Source: Zeus faber (taxonomy: Eukaryota; Chordata; Actinopteri; Zeiformes; Zeidae). Taken from it: a DNA stretch of 64,000 nucleotides. Below are positions 60,293-64,000 of this stretch, piece by piece. The notes beneath the pieces are model-generated. The model was not told the origin of the DNA, searched no databases, and saw nothing but the letters and a program-made list of their open reading frames with translations. Position 1 is the stretch's first letter. Every line of letters starts with the position of its first letter. The stretch lies in NCBI GenBank assembly GCA_960531495.1, contig OY482860.1:15305106-15369105 (forward strand), read 5' to 3'. The position numbers were made by a program, and so were the translations under genes.

Positions 60293-62595
60293 CTTGGCTG
60301 TCTAATGGATGCTGCTTGACGTGACTCAGCAGAAAATCACAGAAATTAATTGCAACACACGACCCACCAGTACGGTTTATTTTTGGGAGTGATTTTGGGA
60401 GCCCCTATAGTGGCCTACGGTAACAGGGGATTTGAGTGGATTTGACATTTGAAGATATTTTAGGAGTAGAATTAGAAGGCGGTCTTAATGGGGAGCATGA
60501 GGCCCCCCCGGGGCATGACGGCACACAACATATCTGATCACAAACAATGAGCCGCAGCAGAGTGCAGGCGATTAGACGGCAAGCCAAAGGAAGAGAACCA
60601 GAGAATGTGTTTACATTTAGTGAACGTTGTGTGTGTCTGTCTATACAGTATTAGTATGCAAAAGAGACACATGCGTGTGCGTTTCTTCGCTTGTTAAATA
60701 GGTGAAGAAGAAACAGACAATATGCGCCGGCGGTGCAGGATATATTGGAAGTCACTTTTCATTCAAGTCGATGTAAAGCAAAAAAAAATCAGTGTTCTGA
60801 GTTTGGCGCACCACAGACAATGTGTTATAAACCACCCAGCAAATTTGAATGAAAAAAGAAGAGAAAAAATCTGCAAATATATAAAATTTGGTTTCAAAAT
60901 TGTGGAAAAAAGGCAGTTCCCTCTGTTCTGAGACGCTGGGGGGGCGTGTCCGCTGAAGATGCTGAAACCATGCCCAACTGCGTGAATCTTGTTAAACATT
61001 TACATTAGAGTAAGTCAATTCCACGTCTGAACCCAGTCCTTTGTGTGTGTAGTTGCTCACATCAAAGTGCCGCTGTCAGGCTGCGGGACTCCCCGCTCTC
61101 CAGTGCCCCCTGCGGGCTCCTCCACATGATGAGATGAGATGTCGGGGCTCTGCGGCCTGCTAGCACGCAGCTAATGCTAATGTAACCAAACCCCCGCACG
61201 GTCAAACCACTGACCTGGTGTTTATAGAGTGTTACGGGGACGGGCCATGCCAAGTATGCCAACTCCACGTCATTGAGTCATGATTTAGGCCCACGAAAAA
61301 AATTTGGAAGACAAAAATGCTGAGAAATGGGTCCACAAGTTCATAGTCTTTAAGCAATTACTTTCTAACATGCACAACGTGTTTAGAAAAAAACAACACT
61401 GAATTCACTTTACAGGGACTTTAATATCTATTAAAGAACAGTGTTTTTGTACTGAGGTAGTCATGTACCCGATTTACCACCGATAACGGACATGGTACAG
61501 CCCCTAGAATGTACCAAACGTCAATGAGAAAACATGGCACCCAAAATGCCAGGAATCATGTTTTCAAACCAGGCGTGGTGCATAAGTACTCATAAATGCG
61601 TATAGATTTTAGGAATTTATGACATAATTGGCCAGCTGACGTGCGGTTAGGGAGGTTTGAAGTCAGCGTATGTGTCCTCCTCAGCCAAACGTGTGACTAC
61701 AACGTGGCTCAAACCACCTTGCGAGGCGACTTGATGAATCAGATTTGAATCCAGCCTCAAAGTGTCTTGGTTGCATTACCTCTTTTCTTTTGAGATATCT
61801 GATGAGATACCCGATCGTTTGTATCTTAAACCACTATTTTACCTTAAACTCTGAATTTACGGTATATATAACAAAAAATTGCTAAAGCAAAAAGTGCGTG
61901 AAAGTCAGGGTATCAGTAGGAACATTTTTTTCCACAAGACCCCAAACCTTCCCATATGTTATCCACTGAGCCAGGCCTGAGACTTGTAACCTTAACCTTC
62001 CTACTGTAGGCCTCAGACATCACACCGCCGTGCTAAAAAACAGCAGCAAGGAGAAGCCGGGAGACTGGTAAGTCTGGAAATATGCCTACATTATGAAATG
62101 TAAACAGCCAAGCAAGAACATTACACATCCGGAGGAACCAGAGGCAGAAAGCCAGAGAGGAAGAACTTAGACGCTGCAACTGCTGTTTGATCATTAACTT
62201 CTCTAAAAAATTGGTGTTAAACATTTAAACATTATTAACCACTTGCAACCGTGAGTTGTGGCTATGTGTGACTTAGAAAATAAGTTTGAATGCTTAATCC
62301 TTTTCAATCTGTTTTTTGTTTTTATGTATGTTTATGTTGAGGATGCTGGACCCTAAACACGACCCCAACATCCGTGTGTAGCCACAGCCACTTGACACTA
62401 CCGCACAAACCAGACAACCGACATTTTTTAAGAGAGACACTTTTTTTCCTTTAGTCATGGAATTTCACAATTCACCAGTAGAAATGACAAATTCTCTCAA
62501 ATGCGATGAGATATTTTGAGTCATCTTGTAATCATACAAACTTTGGCTCCAAAATTGTGTATCTCGACAATTAGTCTTCATTTCATGACAATACA
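60293..62595. other. Non-coding stretch
   Basis: No gene or clear repeat. A CTCF-like site (GCCCGCAGGGGGCACTGG on the minus strand, 61099-61116) is present. Confidence 0.4.
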
Positions 62596-62663
62596 GCAAA
62601 ACAGCAATAATTCCAAATCTCTTAACAGTATTGTTAAGAGATTTGGAATTATTGCTGTTTTGC
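62596..62663. repeat. Perfect 32-bp inverted repeat with a 4-nt loop
   Basis: Arms 62596-62627 and 62632-62663 are exact reverse complements around the loop GTAT. The arm holds AACAGCAATAATTCCAAATC. Symmetry stops at both outer ends. It could be a hairpin-forming site, a small template-switch duplication, a precursor of a small RNA, or an assembly/sequencing foldback. Confidence 0.95.
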
Positions 62664-64000
62664 CACTTTCCATAAACTATAGACCCAATCACCCAAGCCC
62701 CCTCTATAGCCCCAATAAGCCATTGTTACCAGTCAGAAGAGAGAGTTATGCAAATAAGAGAATGGAACTGAAGTGTAAATGTGGCTAGAACTGGCAGGCC
62801 GCCATTTGGAAGACACACAGGTACAATGACACTAACCCCAAATGTACGCACTGGCAGAATCTGTGGAATAACAAGTAAATAACAATGCAATACTCCCATG
62901 TCCTCAGCAGATTGGCAATTGTTGCAGTTGGTTTACTAGTATTGTGTTTGGATATGAAGTGCAATAATCACAGCCATGTGTTCATTCAACGGGTGAAACA
63001 AGCAAGACTATGGCTTTGGACTTCCTTCACTGTCACACACTGGTGCCAACGTTAGCTTGAAGGAATCCTCAGGTGATCACACTAAGAGCATGCGGGGTGG
63101 TCAATCTGTCACTTGATGTGCTTCAATGCTTTTCCATCGTGGTGGATCACATGAAATTATTCCTAATACAGCTTAAGCAAAAATCAATAATTTAGTGCAT
63201 AAGCTATGGAGGGAACTTCTATTAAATCCATTGCCCGTCTGCCATTTTGCGCCAATTACTCATGCATATTGCTTATCACATAGTTTGTGGCTCTGGTCCT
63301 AGTGTAATGGCCAACTATGCCAAACATCATTACATTACAGTGCAGAGCTTCAATTGCATTTCTAAAATAGTTAAGATGGACTCACTTGTCCCACATTGCT
63401 CGGTCAGATATTACACAGTTATAGGTTTATTTGAAGGTTAAAACTTAAAGTTAAACAATAATGCTAATTTGCACAATGTAATTAGGTGCTGTCTGCATAA
63501 AAAAAAAGATGATTATTATTATTACATTAATATTGATCATGTGTAGATGTGAGAAAACAATTTCAGCCTTCAGTCTTGACACTTATTTATTGAAATGAGA
63601 AGCCAACTATAGAGCGGATGAAGGCTGGTGAAGCTGTTACACTGCAGGGCTTTACAGATCTAAACCTACAATATAATTAAACAACACCCCCTATCACAGG
63701 TGAGGTGTGGTAAAGCTCTTATACCAAAGGGCTTTCGTAATTTAGGGCTACGTTATCATTAACTGACACCCTCGTACCTAACACTGCTGGGTAAAAAAAG
63801 CAGCAATAGACTCGAAAGATGTCCAGGCCTGGGTGGGAGCCAACTGGTAGAACGTACCATGGCAACAGAGGAGTACTGCCTCAACAGTCCTTTAGGGGCC
63901 AAGCCACTTTTGGATTTGGTCCTGACGTATTCTATTACAACAGTTTAATACCCACTGGGGTGTACGCATACAACCCAATACTGTGTTCAAAATGGTAGGC
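62664..64000. other. Non-coding end of the window
   Basis: AT-rich, non-repetitive by eye apart from an A9 run at 63500 and a short ATT run at 63511-63525. No open frame resembles a known protein. Confidence 0.4.

Overview
The window is nuclear DNA from a vertebrate, very probably a teleost fish. The signs are dense CA/GT, GA, TCTA and AT microsatellites, several Tc1-like and hAT-like DNA transposons, decayed non-LTR retrotransposon fragments (RTE-like, L1-like, L2-like and another LINE), long non-coding stretches, and one vertebrate glycosyltransferase gene. There is no operon structure, CRISPR array or prokaryotic gene density. All identifications are by eye, without database searches.

Only one intact protein-coding gene is convincing: a B3GNT2-type beta-1,3-N-acetylglucosaminyltransferase on the minus strand (43068-44261, 397 codons in one exon). 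A splice acceptor lies 25 nt upstream of its ATG, with its pyrimidine tract made from a TCTG/TG microsatellite. Candidate poly(A) signals lie at 42477-42494 and 39324-39329. No first exon was identified.

Layout. 1-1000: a minus-strand LINE fragment split by a hAT-like MITE. 3095-4225: a possible hAT-like element. 6385-6830: a SINE-like retroposon. 7278-11375: a large imperfect inverted repeat whose left arm is split by a 1.53-kb Tc1-like transposon. 11702-12314: a MITE. 13133-14253: a hAT-like element with a perfect 8-bp target duplication. 14511-20340: a hAT end, long CA and TCTA arrays and a 50-bp minisatellite. 20.3-26.3 kb: mostly non-repetitive DNA with microsatellites. 26.3-30.8 kb: a GC- and CpG-rich block, possibly promoter or 5' exon of an unseen gene. 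31.1-32.8 kb: a retroposon, an RTE-like 3' end, a deleted Tc1-like element and a retroposon tail in succession. 36.67-37.56 kb: an L1-like ORF1/ORF2 remnant. 39.3-44.4 kb: the b3gnt2 locus. 45.6-48.1 kb: nested repeats and an L2-like fragment. 50.7-52.1 kb: two hAT-like segments. 55.0-56.3 kb: two copies of a retroposon tail. 59-64 kb: low-repeat DNA with a long poly(A), a GA array and a perfect 32-bp hairpin.

The most unusual structures are the interrupted inverted repeat, in which one arm preserves the empty site of the transposon in the other, and the perfect hairpin at 62596-62663. I see no convincing new multi-gene system; the rest is well explained as transposon-rich intergenic fish DNA around one gene.
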